Assembly (NCBI RefSeq): GCF_035917235.1
Contig: NZ_CP108423.1
Coordinates: 5,919,501-5,983,500 of the forward strand
Reading direction: 5' to 3'
Origin: Streptomyces sp. NBC_01294
GTDB taxonomy: Bacteria > Actinomycetota > Actinomycetes > Streptomycetales > Streptomycetaceae
Length of the DNA stretch: 64,000 nucleotides
The position numbers and the translations under genes were made by a program. Shown here piece by piece: positions 56,095 through 64,000 of the stretch (positions are counted from its first letter, which is position 1; the number at the start of each line of letters is the position of its first letter). Under the pieces are notes generated by a model that saw nothing but the letters and a program-made list of their open reading frames with translations, searched no databases and had not been told where the DNA came from.

Positions 56095-57840
56095 GTGACA
56101 ACGATCACCCCGAAACCCGGGAACCAGTCGGCCGCCGACGCCGAGGGCGGGCCCTCACTTCGCGGGCGGCCCGCCGCGCCCGGTACGCTCACCGCCGTGC
56201 CCCACGCTGATCAGCCCAGAACCGCCCAGAAAGACGCCCCGGCAACGCCGCCGGGAGCGCCCCGGCCCGTGTCCGTCAGCCCGACCCCGCTGGGCGGGCT
56301 GGCCACCCTGCTGGGCGTCCCCGCGCCAGGCGCGGCGCAGATCACCGGGATCACGCACGACTCCCGTGCGGTCCGCCCGGGAGACCTGTACGCGGCCCTG
56401 CCGGGAGCCAGGACGCACGGCGCCGACTTCGCCGCCCAGGCGGCCGGCCTCGGCGCCGCCGCCGTGCTGACCGACCCCGCGGGGGCGGACCGCGCCGCGG
56501 CGACCGGTCTGCCCGTCCTGACCGTCGCGGATCCGCGCGGCCGGATGGGCGAGCTCGCCGCCGCGATCTACGGCCGCCCCGGCGAGGACCTGCTCCAGAT
56601 CGGCATCACCGGCACCTCCGGCAAGACCACCACGGCGTACCTCGTCGAGGGCGGCCTGCGCGCGGCGGGCCGCAGCACCGGACTGGTCGGCACCGTCGAG
56701 ATGCGCATCGGCGACGAGCGCATCAAGTCGGAGCGGACCACCCCCGAGGCCACCGACCTCCAGGCCCTCTTCGCGGTCATGCGCGAACGCGGGGTCGAGG
56801 CCGTGGCCATGGAGGTGTCCAGCCACGCACTGGTGCTCGGCCGCGTCGACGGCTGCGTCTTCGACGTCGCCGTCTTCAACAACCTGAGCCCGGAGCACAT
56901 GGAGTTCCACTCCGACATGGACGACTACTTCCGGGCGAAGGCGGGGCTCTTCACCCCCCGCAGGGCCCGCCTGGGCGTGGTCAACCTCGACGACGAGTAC
57001 GGCCGCCGGCTGGCCAAGGAGGCGACCGTCCCGGTCGTCACCTTCTCCGCCGCGGGCGACCCGGCCGCCGACTGGCGCGCCGAGGACGTGGTGTTCGGAC
57101 CGGCCGGCTCCACCCTGACCCTGCTGGGCCCCGAAGGACAGCGCGTACGGGCCGAGGCCCCGCTGCCCGGCCCGTTCAACGTCGCCAACACCGTCGCCGC
57201 GATCGTCACCCTCGCCGCCGCCGGCCTCGACCCGCAGACCGCCGCCGACGGCGTCGCCGCGGTCCCCGGGGTCCCCGGCCGGCTGGAGCGGGTGGACGCG
57301 GGGCAGCCGTACCTCGCCGTCGTCGACTACGCCCACAAGACGGACGCCGTGGAATCGGTCCTGCGCGCCCTGCGCGAGGTCACCACCGGCCGACTGCACA
57401 TCGTGCTGGGCTGCGGCGGCGACCGCGACACCACCAAGCGCGCCCCGATGGGCGCCGCCGCCGCCCGCTACGCCGACGTGGCCGTCCTGACCTCGGACAA
57501 CCCGCGCTCCGAGGACCCGCTCGCGATCCTCGCCGCGATGTTCGAAGGCGCCGTGTCCGTGCCGCCCGCCGATCGGGGCACCGTCCTGGTCGACGCCGAC
57601 CGCGCCTCGGCCATCGCCGCCGCCGTCGCGCTCGCCGGGCCCGGTGACACCGTGCTGGTGGCGGGCAAGGGCCACGAGCAGGGCCAGGACACCGCCGGTG
57701 TCGTACGGCCCTTCGACGACCGCACGGTGCTCCGCGCCGCGATCGAACGCCAAACGGTGCTCGATCGGACGGCCGGGCCCGATCAAACGGCCGTGCTCGA
57801 TCAAACGACTAAGGTCCGACAGGCCGAGGTGAACCAGTGA
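56095..57840 (+). CDS. murE: UDP-MurNAc-tripeptide synthetase MurE
   Basis: 581 aa from GTG 56095; a GTG at 56197 would give a shorter protein closer to usual size. The three Mur ligase domains are clear: DSRAVRPGDLYAAL, the ATP loop GTSGKTTTAYL, EVSSHAL, and SDNPRSEDP. DNPR is the motif for diaminopimelate recognition; Streptomyces uses the LL form. It adds diaminopimelate to UDP-MurNAc-Ala-Glu. The N-terminal ~60 residues are a low-complexity extension. The C-terminus ends in tandem QTAVLDQT-like repeats. It overlaps murF by 4 bp. Confidence 0.93.
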   Translation: MTTITPKPGNQSAADAEGGPSLRGRPAAPGTLTAVPHADQPRTAQKDAPATPPGAPRPVSVSPTPLGGLATLLGVPAPGAAQITGITHDSRAVRPGDLYAALPGARTHGADFAAQAAGLGAAAVLTDPAGADRAAATGLPVLTVADPRGRMGELAAAIYGRPGEDLLQIGITGTSGKTTTAYLVEGGLRAAGRSTGLVGTVEMRIGDERIKSERTTPEATDLQALFAVMRERGVEAVAMEVSSHALVLGRVDGCVFDVAVFNNLSPEHMEFHSDMDDYFRAKAGLFTPRRARLGVVNLDDEYGRRLAKEATVPVVTFSAAGDPAADWRAEDVVFGPAGSTLTLLGPEGQRVRAEAPLPGPFNVANTVAAIVTLAAAGLDPQTAADGVAAVPGVPGRLERVDAGQPYLAVVDYAHKTDAVESVLRALREVTTGRLHIVLGCGGDRDTTKRAPMGAAAARYADVAVLTSDNPRSEDPLAILAAMFEGAVSVPPADRGTVLVDADRASAIAAAVALAGPGDTVLVAGKGHEQGQDTAGVVRPFDDRTVLRAAIERQTVLDRTAGPDQTAVLDQTTKVRQAEVNQ

Positions 57841-59267
57841 TCGCCCTTTCCCTCGCCGAGATCGCCGACATCACCGGCGGGCGGCCCCACGACATACCGG
57901 ATCCGTCCGTCCAGGTCACCGGTCCCGTGGTCTACGACTCCCGCGAGGTCCGGCCGGGCAGCCTGTTCGCCGCCTTCCTCGGCGAGCGGGTCGACGGCCA
58001 CGACTACGCCGAACGCGCGCTCGCCGCAGGCGCCGTGGGCGTCCTCGCGACCCGTCCCGTCGGTGTCCCGGCCATCGTCGTCCCCGACGTGGTGGCCGCC
58101 CTGGGAGCCCTCGCCCGGGCCGTCGTCGCCCGCCTCGGCACCGACGTCGTGGCCCTCACCGGGTCCGCCGGCAAGACCTCCACCAAAGACCTCATCGCAC
58201 AGGTGCTGCAGCACCACGCGCCGACCGTGTGGACCCCCGGGAACCTCAACAACGAGATCGGCCTGCCGATCACGACGCTGCGCGTCACCGAGGACACGCA
58301 GCACCTGGTCCTGGAGATGGGTGCCCGCGGCATCGGCCACATCGCCTACCTCACCGGACTGACGCCCCCGCGGATCGGTCTGGTGCTCAACGTCGGGACC
58401 GCGCACATCGGCGAGTTCGGCGGCCGTGAGCAGATCGCGCAGGCCAAGGGGGAGCTGGTCGAGGCGCTGCCGGCCGAGGCGGAGGGCGGTGTCGCCGTCC
58501 TCAACGCCGATGACCTGCTGGTTCGTGCCATGGCCGGGCGCACGAAGGCCCGTACGGTGCTGTTCGGTGAGGCCGAGGACGCCGAAATCCGGGCCACCGA
58601 AGTCCGGATGACGGACAGGGGACAGGCTTCCTTCACACTGCACACACCGACCGGGTGCAGTGACGTGACCTTGCGGCTGTACGGTGAGCACCACGTGTCG
58701 AACGCGCTCGCCGCGGCCGCCGTCGCCCATGTCCTGGGCATGTCCGTCGAGGAGATCGCCACAGCGCTCTCCGGGGCGGGCACGCTGTCGCGGTGGCGGA
58801 TGGAGGTCACCGAACGGGCGGACGGTGTGACGATCGTCAACGACGCCTACAACGCGAACCCCGAGTCCATGCGGGCCGCACTGCGCGCGCTCGCCGCAAT
58901 GGGCGGTGCCGGCAGGGCGAACGGGGGACGCACGTGGGCGGTGCTCGGCCCGATGGCCGAGCTCGGAGACGACGCGCTCGCCGAGCACGACGCGGTCGGA
59001 CGACTTGTCGTCCGGCTCAACGTGAGCAAGCTCGTCGCAGTCGGGGGCAGGGAAGCCTCCTGGCTGCAACTGGGCGCATATAACGAGGGTTCGTGGGGTG
59101 AGGAGTCGGTGCTCGTGTCCGACGCGCAGGCGGCGGTCGACCTGTTGCGCAGTGAACTGCGCCCAGGTGACGTCGTGCTGGTGAAGGCTTCCAGGTCGGC
59201 CGGTCTGGAGCGGGTGGCCCAGGCCCTCCTCGAGGGCGCTGTCGAGGGCGAGGTCTCCGGCCGATGA
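57837..59267 (+). CDS. murF: UDP-MurNAc-pentapeptide synthetase MurF
   Basis: 476 aa, GTG start overlapping murE by 4 bp (GTGA). GSAGKTSTKDLI is the ATP loop, DSREVRPGSLFAA the N-terminal motif, NLNNEIGLP and NDAYNANPESM the substrate segments. It joins D-Ala-D-Ala to the tripeptide. The end overlaps mraY by 4 bp (ATGA). Confidence 0.95.
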   Translation: MIALSLAEIADITGGRPHDIPDPSVQVTGPVVYDSREVRPGSLFAAFLGERVDGHDYAERALAAGAVGVLATRPVGVPAIVVPDVVAALGALARAVVARLGTDVVALTGSAGKTSTKDLIAQVLQHHAPTVWTPGNLNNEIGLPITTLRVTEDTQHLVLEMGARGIGHIAYLTGLTPPRIGLVLNVGTAHIGEFGGREQIAQAKGELVEALPAEAEGGVAVLNADDLLVRAMAGRTKARTVLFGEAEDAEIRATEVRMTDRGQASFTLHTPTGCSDVTLRLYGEHHVSNALAAAAVAHVLGMSVEEIATALSGAGTLSRWRMEVTERADGVTIVNDAYNANPESMRAALRALAAMGGAGRANGGRTWAVLGPMAELGDDALAEHDAVGRLVVRLNVSKLVAVGGREASWLQLGAYNEGSWGEESVLVSDAQAAVDLLRSELRPGDVVLVKASRSAGLERVAQALLEGAVEGEVSGR

Positions 59268-60334
59268 GGCAGATCCTGTTCGCCGGCGTCATCGGCATGT
59301 TCCTCACCGTCACCGGTACTCCGCTGCTGATCAAGCTGCTCGCCCGCAAGGGCTACGGCCAGTTCATCCGCGACGACGGCCCCCGCGGCCACGCCGGGAA
59401 GAAGGGCACGCCCACCATGGGCGGCATCTCCTTCATCCTGGCCACGCTCATCGCGTACGCCCTGACGAAGGTCCTCACCGGGTCGGAGCCGAGCTTCTCG
59501 GGCCTGCTCGTGCTGTTCCTGATGGCGGGCATGGGCCTCGTCGGGTACCTGGACGACTACATCAAGATCGTCAAGCGGCGTTCGCTGGGTCTGCGGGCCA
59601 AGGCGAAGATGTCCGGCCAGCTGATCGTCGGCGTCGCCTTCGCGGTGCTGGCCCTCCAGTTCAAGGACTCGCGCGGCCTGACCCCGGCCTCCACCAAGCT
59701 GTCGTTCGTCACGGACTTCGGCTGGTCGATCGGCCCGGTGCTGTTCGTCTTCTGGGCGCTGTTCATGATCCTGGCGATGTCCAACGGCGTGAACCTCACC
59801 GACGGTCTCGACGGTCTCGCGACCGGCGCCGCCGTGATGGTCTTCGGTGCCTACACCTTCATCGGCGTCTGGCAGTTCCAGGAGTCCTGCGCCATGGCGG
59901 CCGACCTCACCAACCCGAACGCCTGCTTCGAGGTGCGCGACCCGCTCGACCTCGCCGTCGTCGCCTCCGCCCTCATGGGCGCCTGCTTCGGCTTCCTGTG
60001 GTGGAACACCTCGCCCGCCAAGATCTTCATGGGTGACACCGGCTCCCTCGCCCTCGGCGGTGCGCTCGCGGGCCTCGCCATCTGCTCCCGCACGGAGTTC
60101 CTGATGGCGCTCCTCGGCGGCCTCTTCGTGCTCATCACGATGTCGGTCGTCATCCAGGTCGGCTCCTTCAAGATGACCGGCAAGCGCGTCTTCCGGATGG
60201 CGCCGCTCCAGCACCACTTCGAGCTCAAGGGCTGGTCCGAGGTCCTCGTCGTGGTCCGCTTCTGGATCATCCAGGGCATGTGCGTGATCGTGGGTCTCGG
60301 TCTCTTCTACGCGGGATGGGCAGCCGACAAGTGA
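59264..60334 (+). CDS. mraY: Phospho-MurNAc-pentapeptide translocase MraY
   Basis: 356 aa, ten membrane helices. DDYIKIVKRRSLGL, NLTDGLDGLATG and the HHFELKGWSE histidine block are the family's active-site motifs. It transfers phospho-MurNAc-pentapeptide to undecaprenyl phosphate, forming lipid I. Starts inside murF; ends inside murD. Confidence 0.96.
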   Translation: MRQILFAGVIGMFLTVTGTPLLIKLLARKGYGQFIRDDGPRGHAGKKGTPTMGGISFILATLIAYALTKVLTGSEPSFSGLLVLFLMAGMGLVGYLDDYIKIVKRRSLGLRAKAKMSGQLIVGVAFAVLALQFKDSRGLTPASTKLSFVTDFGWSIGPVLFVFWALFMILAMSNGVNLTDGLDGLATGAAVMVFGAYTFIGVWQFQESCAMAADLTNPNACFEVRDPLDLAVVASALMGACFGFLWWNTSPAKIFMGDTGSLALGGALAGLAICSRTEFLMALLGGLFVLITMSVVIQVGSFKMTGKRVFRMAPLQHHFELKGWSEVLVVVRFWIIQGMCVIVGLGLFYAGWAADK

Positions 60335-61755
60335 CCTCCTGGCACGACAAGAACATCACCGTCGCCGGTCTCGGCGTGAGCGGCATCAGTGCCGCCCGCG
60401 CCCTGGCCGGCCTCGGCGCATCGGTGACCGTGGTCGACGGCGGCGACAGCGAGGGCCACCGCGCCCGCGCCGCCGAACTCGGCGCCCTGGGGATCGCCGT
60501 ACGCCTGGGGGACGCCGAGACCCTGCCCGAGGGCACGGACCTGGTCGTCACCTCGCCCGGCTGGAAGCCCGACAGCCCGCTCTTCGCGGCCGCCGCGAAG
60601 GCCGGCGTCGACGTGGTCGGGGACGTCGAGATCGCCTGGCGGCTGCGCGGCGAGAACGCCGCCCCCTGGCTCGCGATCACCGGGACCAACGGCAAGACCA
60701 CCACCACCCAGATGCTGGCGTCGATCCTGAAGGCCGCCGGTCTGCGGACCGCCGCCGTCGGCAACATCGGCACCCCGATCATCGACGTGGTGCTCGACAA
60801 GGGCGCGTACGACGTCCTCGCCGTCGAACTCTCCAGCTACCAGCTGCACTGGGCGCCCTCGCTGCGCGTCCACTCGGGGGCCGTGCTCAACCTCGCCCCG
60901 GACCACCTCGACTGGCACGGCTCGATGCAGGCCTACGCCGCCGACAAGGGCCGGATCTACGAGGGCAACACGGTGGCCTGCGTCTACAACGTCGCCGACC
61001 CGGCCACCGAGAAGCTGGTCGAGGACGCCGACGTCGAGGAGGGCTGCCGGGCGATCGGCTTCACCCTCGGCGCCCCCGGCCCCTCCATGCTCGGCGTCGT
61101 CGACGGCATCCTCGTCGACCGGGCCTTCGTGGAGAACCGGCAGAAGAACGCCCAGGAGCTCGCCGAGGTCAAGGACGTCACCCCGCCGGCCCCGCACAAC
61201 ATCGCCAACGCGCTCGCCGCGGCGGCCCTGGCCCGCGCCTTCGGCGTGGAGCCGCGCGCGGTCCGCGACGGGCTGCGCAACTTCCGCCCCGACGCCCACC
61301 GGGTCGCGTACGTGGACGAGGTCGGCTCGGTCACCTACATCGACGACTCCAAGGCCACCAACACGCACGCGGCCGAGGCCTCGCTCGCGGCCTTCGAGCC
61401 GGTCGTCTGGATCGCCGGCGGCCTCGCCAAGGGCGCGACCTTCGACGAGCTCGTGCGGAAGTCGGCGAAGGGGCTGCGCGGCGCGGTGCTGATCGGCGCC
61501 GACCGGGCGCTGATCGCCGAGGCGCTGGCGCGACACGCCCCCGAGGTCCCGGTCGTCGACCTCGACCGGACCGACACTGGGGCGATGCTCGCAGCGGTCC
61601 GGGAAGCGGCCGCGCTCGCCGAGCCCGGCGACACGGTCCTGCTGGCACCTGCCTGCGCCTCGATGGACATGTTCGCGAACTACAACAAGCGTGGGGACGC
61701 ATTCGCCGACGCGGTGCGCGAACTGGCCGCCGAGAACGCTGCGGACACGGCCTAG
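60316..61755 (+). CDS. murD: UDP-MurNAc-L-Ala-D-Glu ligase MurD
   Basis: 479 aa from ATG 60316, overlapping mraY by 19 bp; GTG 60331 gives a 4-bp overlap and is equally plausible. ITVAGLGVSGISAARAL binds the uridine part, ITGTNGKTTTTQML is the ATP loop, ELSSYQLHW, YIDDSKATNTHA and LAPACASMDMF follow. It adds D-Glu. The 3' end has a GACAC box (61744) just before ftsW. Confidence 0.95.
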   Translation: MGSRQVTSWHDKNITVAGLGVSGISAARALAGLGASVTVVDGGDSEGHRARAAELGALGIAVRLGDAETLPEGTDLVVTSPGWKPDSPLFAAAAKAGVDVVGDVEIAWRLRGENAAPWLAITGTNGKTTTTQMLASILKAAGLRTAAVGNIGTPIIDVVLDKGAYDVLAVELSSYQLHWAPSLRVHSGAVLNLAPDHLDWHGSMQAYAADKGRIYEGNTVACVYNVADPATEKLVEDADVEEGCRAIGFTLGAPGPSMLGVVDGILVDRAFVENRQKNAQELAEVKDVTPPAPHNIANALAAAALARAFGVEPRAVRDGLRNFRPDAHRVAYVDEVGSVTYIDDSKATNTHAAEASLAAFEPVVWIAGGLAKGATFDELVRKSAKGLRGAVLIGADRALIAEALARHAPEVPVVDLDRTDTGAMLAAVREAAALAEPGDTVLLAPACASMDMFANYNKRGDAFADAVRELAAENAADTA

Positions 61756-61825
61756 GCCGGGGGCTCCGGGACAGGTTCCCTCCGGTCGGCTGCTCGCCTC
61801 GTACGAGTGGAGGGGAAGATCACAG

Positions 61826-63187
61826 ATGCCGGCCAAGCAGATGCTGCCGGGGCGCCGGCCTTCCGCCGTGAAGGCGCAGGGCCGCAAGCGCCCTGTGGCG
61901 CGCGTGAAGCGGCCCGCGGGGCGCGGGCCGCTGACCCGGCTGCGGCGTACGCAGCGGCAGTTGCACAAGGCCTGGGACCGCCCGCTCACGGCCTATTACC
62001 TGATCTTCGGCAGCTCGCTGCTCATCACCGTGCTCGGTCTGGTGATGGTGTACTCGGCGTCCATGATCAAGGCGCTCCAGCTCGGCCTCGGCGACGCCTA
62101 CTTCTTCAAGAAGCAGTTCCTGGCCGCCCTCATCGGCACCGGACTCTTGCTGCTCGCCTCCCGGATGCCCGTCAAACTGCACCGGGCGCTGTCGTATCCG
62201 GTGCTCGCCGGCACGCTGTTCCTGATGGTCCTGGTCCAGGTCCCCGGGATAGGGGTCTCGATCAACGGCAACCAGAATTGGATCTCCCTTGGCGGTCCGT
62301 TCATGTTGCAGCCCAGTGAGTTCGGCAAACTGGCACTGATCCTGTGGGGCGCCGACCTGCTGGCACGCAAGGGCGACAAGGGGCTGCTGAGCCAGTGGAA
62401 GCACCTGCTGGTGCCGCTGGTCCCGGTGGCCTTCCTGCTGCTCGGGCTGATCATGCTGGGCGGCGACATGGGCACCGCGATGATCCTCGGTGCCATCCTC
62501 TTCGGCCTGCTCTGGCTGGCGGGCGCCCCGACCCGGATGTTCGTCGGGGTGCTGGCCTTCGCGGGTGCGATCGTCGCACTGCTCATCAAGACCAGTCCGC
62601 ACCGGATGGACCGGCTGGAGTGCCTCGGCGCGACAGAACCGGGCAAGAACGACCTTTGCTGGCAGGCCGTCCACGGGATCTACGCCCTCGCCTCGGGCGG
62701 ATGGTTCGGTTCCGGCTTGGGTGCAAGTGTGGAAAAATGGGGGCAACTACCCGAAGCCCACACCGACTTCATCTTCGCCATCACCGGGGAGGAACTGGGT
62801 CTGGCGGGGACGCTGTCGGTGCTCGCCCTGTTCGCGGCTCTAGGCTATGCGGGTATCCGCGTGGCCGGACGCACGGAGGATTCCTTCGTACGGTTTGCCG
62901 CGGGAGGCGTGACCACCTGGATCACGGCCCAGGCCGTGATCAACATCGGTGCGGTGCTCGGCCTGCTGCCGATCGCCGGAGTCCCGCTCCCGCTGTTCTC
63001 CTACGGGGGATCGGCCCTGCTGCCGACGATGTTCGCGGTCGGACTGCTCATCGCCTTCGCGCGTGAGGAGCCGGCGGCGCGCGCGGCCCTCGCGATGCGC
63101 CAGCCGAAGACCGGCTGGATGCGGACCGTGGTGAGATGGAAGTCGATGAGACGGCGCGTCAAGAAGCGTCCGTCCGGAGAGCGGTGA
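61826..63187 (+). CDS. ftsW: Septal peptidoglycan polymerase FtsW (SEDS)
   Basis: 453 aa from ATG 61826, with GGAGGGGAA upstream; frames starting earlier lie in murD. Ten helices follow a basic cytoplasmic N-terminus of ~50 residues. HTDFIFAITGEELGLAG and the final PLPLFSYGGSALLPTM are the SEDS signatures, and KTSPHRMDR and NQNWISLGG the outer loops. It polymerises lipid II with FtsI. The 70-bp gap after murD allows a separate, developmental promoter. Confidence 0.94.
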   Translation: MPAKQMLPGRRPSAVKAQGRKRPVARVKRPAGRGPLTRLRRTQRQLHKAWDRPLTAYYLIFGSSLLITVLGLVMVYSASMIKALQLGLGDAYFFKKQFLAALIGTGLLLLASRMPVKLHRALSYPVLAGTLFLMVLVQVPGIGVSINGNQNWISLGGPFMLQPSEFGKLALILWGADLLARKGDKGLLSQWKHLLVPLVPVAFLLLGLIMLGGDMGTAMILGAILFGLLWLAGAPTRMFVGVLAFAGAIVALLIKTSPHRMDRLECLGATEPGKNDLCWQAVHGIYALASGGWFGSGLGASVEKWGQLPEAHTDFIFAITGEELGLAGTLSVLALFAALGYAGIRVAGRTEDSFVRFAAGGVTTWITAQAVINIGAVLGLLPIAGVPLPLFSYGGSALLPTMFAVGLLIAFAREEPAARAALAMRQPKTGWMRTVVRWKSMRRRVKKRPSGER

Positions 63188-63193
63188 ATTTCG

Positions 63194-64000
63194 GTGCATG
63201 TCGTACTCGCCGGTGGGGGGACCGCCGGCCACATCGAGCCGGCGCTCGCCCTCGCGGACGCCCTGCGCAGGCAGGACCCTTCAGTGGGCATCACCGCCCT
63301 CGGCACGGAGCGCGGACTTGAGACCCGCCTGGTGCCGGAACGCGGTTACGAACTGGGCCTGATCCCGGCCGTGCCGCTGCCCCGCAAGCCCACCCCGGAG
63401 CTGATCACCGTCCCCGGGCGGCTGCGCGGCACCATCAAGGCGGCAGAGGAGATCCTGCTGCGCACGAAGGCCGACTGCGTCGTCGGTTTCGGCGGTTACG
63501 TGGCCCTGCCCGGCTACCTCGCGGCCAAGCGGCTCGGGGTGCCGATCATCGTCCACGAGGCCAACGCCCGGCCCGGACTGGCCAACAAGATCGGCTCCCG
63601 GTACGCGCATGCCGTCGCGGTCTCCACCCCCGACAGCAAGCTGCGGGGCGCCCGCTACATCGGCATTCCGCTGCGGCGCTCGATCTCCACCCTCGACCGG
63701 GCCGCGGTGCGCCCGGAGGCGCGCGCCGCCTTCGGCCTGGACCCCAACCTGCCCACGCTGCTGGTCTCCGGCGGCTCGCAGGGCGCCCGGCGCCTCAACG
63801 AGACGATCCAGCAGGTCGCTCCGACCCTCCAGCGCTCCGGGGTCCAGATCCTGCACGCCGTCGGGCCGAAGAACGAACTGCCGCGTGTCGACAACATGCC
63901 CGGGATGCCGCCGTATGTGCCGGTACCGTACGTGGACCGGATGGATCTCGCGTACGCCGCCGCCGACATGATGCTGTGCCGCGCGGGCGCGATGACCGTC
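63194..64000 (+). CDS. murG: UDP-GlcNAc transferase MurG, 3' end outside window
   Basis: GTG 63194 starts a frame open to the window edge, 269 codons present out of about 360. [21 protein letters not shown] is the N-terminal glycosyltransferase motif, [18 protein letters not shown] and [15 protein letters not shown] follow, then the second domain [13 protein letters not shown]. It adds GlcNAc to lipid I, giving lipid II. Only 6 bp separate it from ftsW. Confidence 0.95.
   Translation, partial: MHVVLAGGGTAGHIEPALALADALRRQDPSVGITALGTERGLETRLVPERGYELGLIPAVPLPRKPTPELITVPGRLRGTIKAAEEILLRTKADCVVGFGGYVALPGYLAAKRLGVPIIVHEANARPGLANKIGSRYAHAVAVSTPDSKLRGARYIGIPLRRSISTLDRAAVRPEARAAFGLDPNLPTLLVSGGSQGARRLNETIQQVAPTLQRSGVQILHAVGPKNELPRVDNMPGMPPYVPVPYVDRMDLAYAAADMMLCRAGAMTV

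Overview
The window is chromosomal DNA from a Streptomyces species, or a very close relative. The base composition is strongly G+C-rich, GTG and TTG starts are frequent, and many genes appear to be leaderless. The gene order matches, from memory, the Streptomyces coelicolor region from murG (about SCO2084) up to the NlpC/P60 genes (about SCO2136), read in reverse. Much of the same order is also found in Mycobacterium tuberculosis, from the division and cell-wall genes to pimB and an NlpC/P60 gene. This is a conserved core of the actinobacterial chromosome, not an accessory island.

Layout. 1-6 kb: the end of a NYN-domain protein, two tandem secreted NlpC/P60 peptidoglycan hydrolases, an HExxH lipoprotein and the PimB mannosyltransferase. 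6-10 kb: a secreted cholesterol oxidase convergent with a long-chain acyl-CoA synthetase, then a metallophosphoesterase. 10.8-15 kb: an SRPBCC protein, an ArsA-like protein with an altered P-loop, a DUF5304 protein and glucokinase glkA, then an EEP nuclease. 15-21.5 kb: an esterase operon, a PlsC acyltransferase, the MacS/MacR two-component pair, and pfkA (PPi-type signature, with a Crp-like box) followed by a D-lactate dehydrogenase. 21.6-26.5 kb: a fused anthranilate synthase with a trp attenuator (leader peptide with three Trp codons), divergent from class II DAHP synthase, then bacterioferritin and its ferredoxin behind an iron box. 26.6-31 kb: a sulfite-oxidase-fold protein, a His-rich DUF4396 membrane protein with a copper-type operator, endonuclease IV and a PASTA kinase. 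31-36.9 kb: thiOSG behind a TPP riboswitch, an FAD reductase, an Rv2175c-like DNA-binding protein, thiE and metF. 37-42 kb: small membrane and hypothetical genes, a CrtI-like oxidoreductase, DUF4126, DUF3040, a methyltransferase and a HEPN protein. 42.1-46 kb: a TetR-controlled module of a degenerate ABC ATPase and a YhgE/Pip membrane protein. 46.4-51.2 kb: a transglutaminase, DUF58 and MoxR operon. 51.3-64 kb: carbonic anhydrase and the division/cell-wall (dcw) cluster rsmH-ftsL-ftsI-murE-murF-mraY-murD-ftsW-murG, cut off by the window edge.

Two families of dispersed intergenic repeats punctuate the region. Family A has 12 core copies at six intergenic sites, mostly at gene ends. Copies of both families also sit between ftsL and ftsI, inside the otherwise tightly packed dcw operon. 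No tRNA, rRNA, CRISPR array, insertion sequence or prophage was seen.

The most unusual items are: the 42.1-46 kb module, with its perfect 26-bp operator and an ATPase that has lost several catalytic motifs; the repeat-filled ftsL-ftsI gap; the Lys-to-Arg change in the P-loop of the ArsA-like protein; the PPi-type active site of pfkA; and the copper-type operator in front of the His-rich DUF4396 gene.
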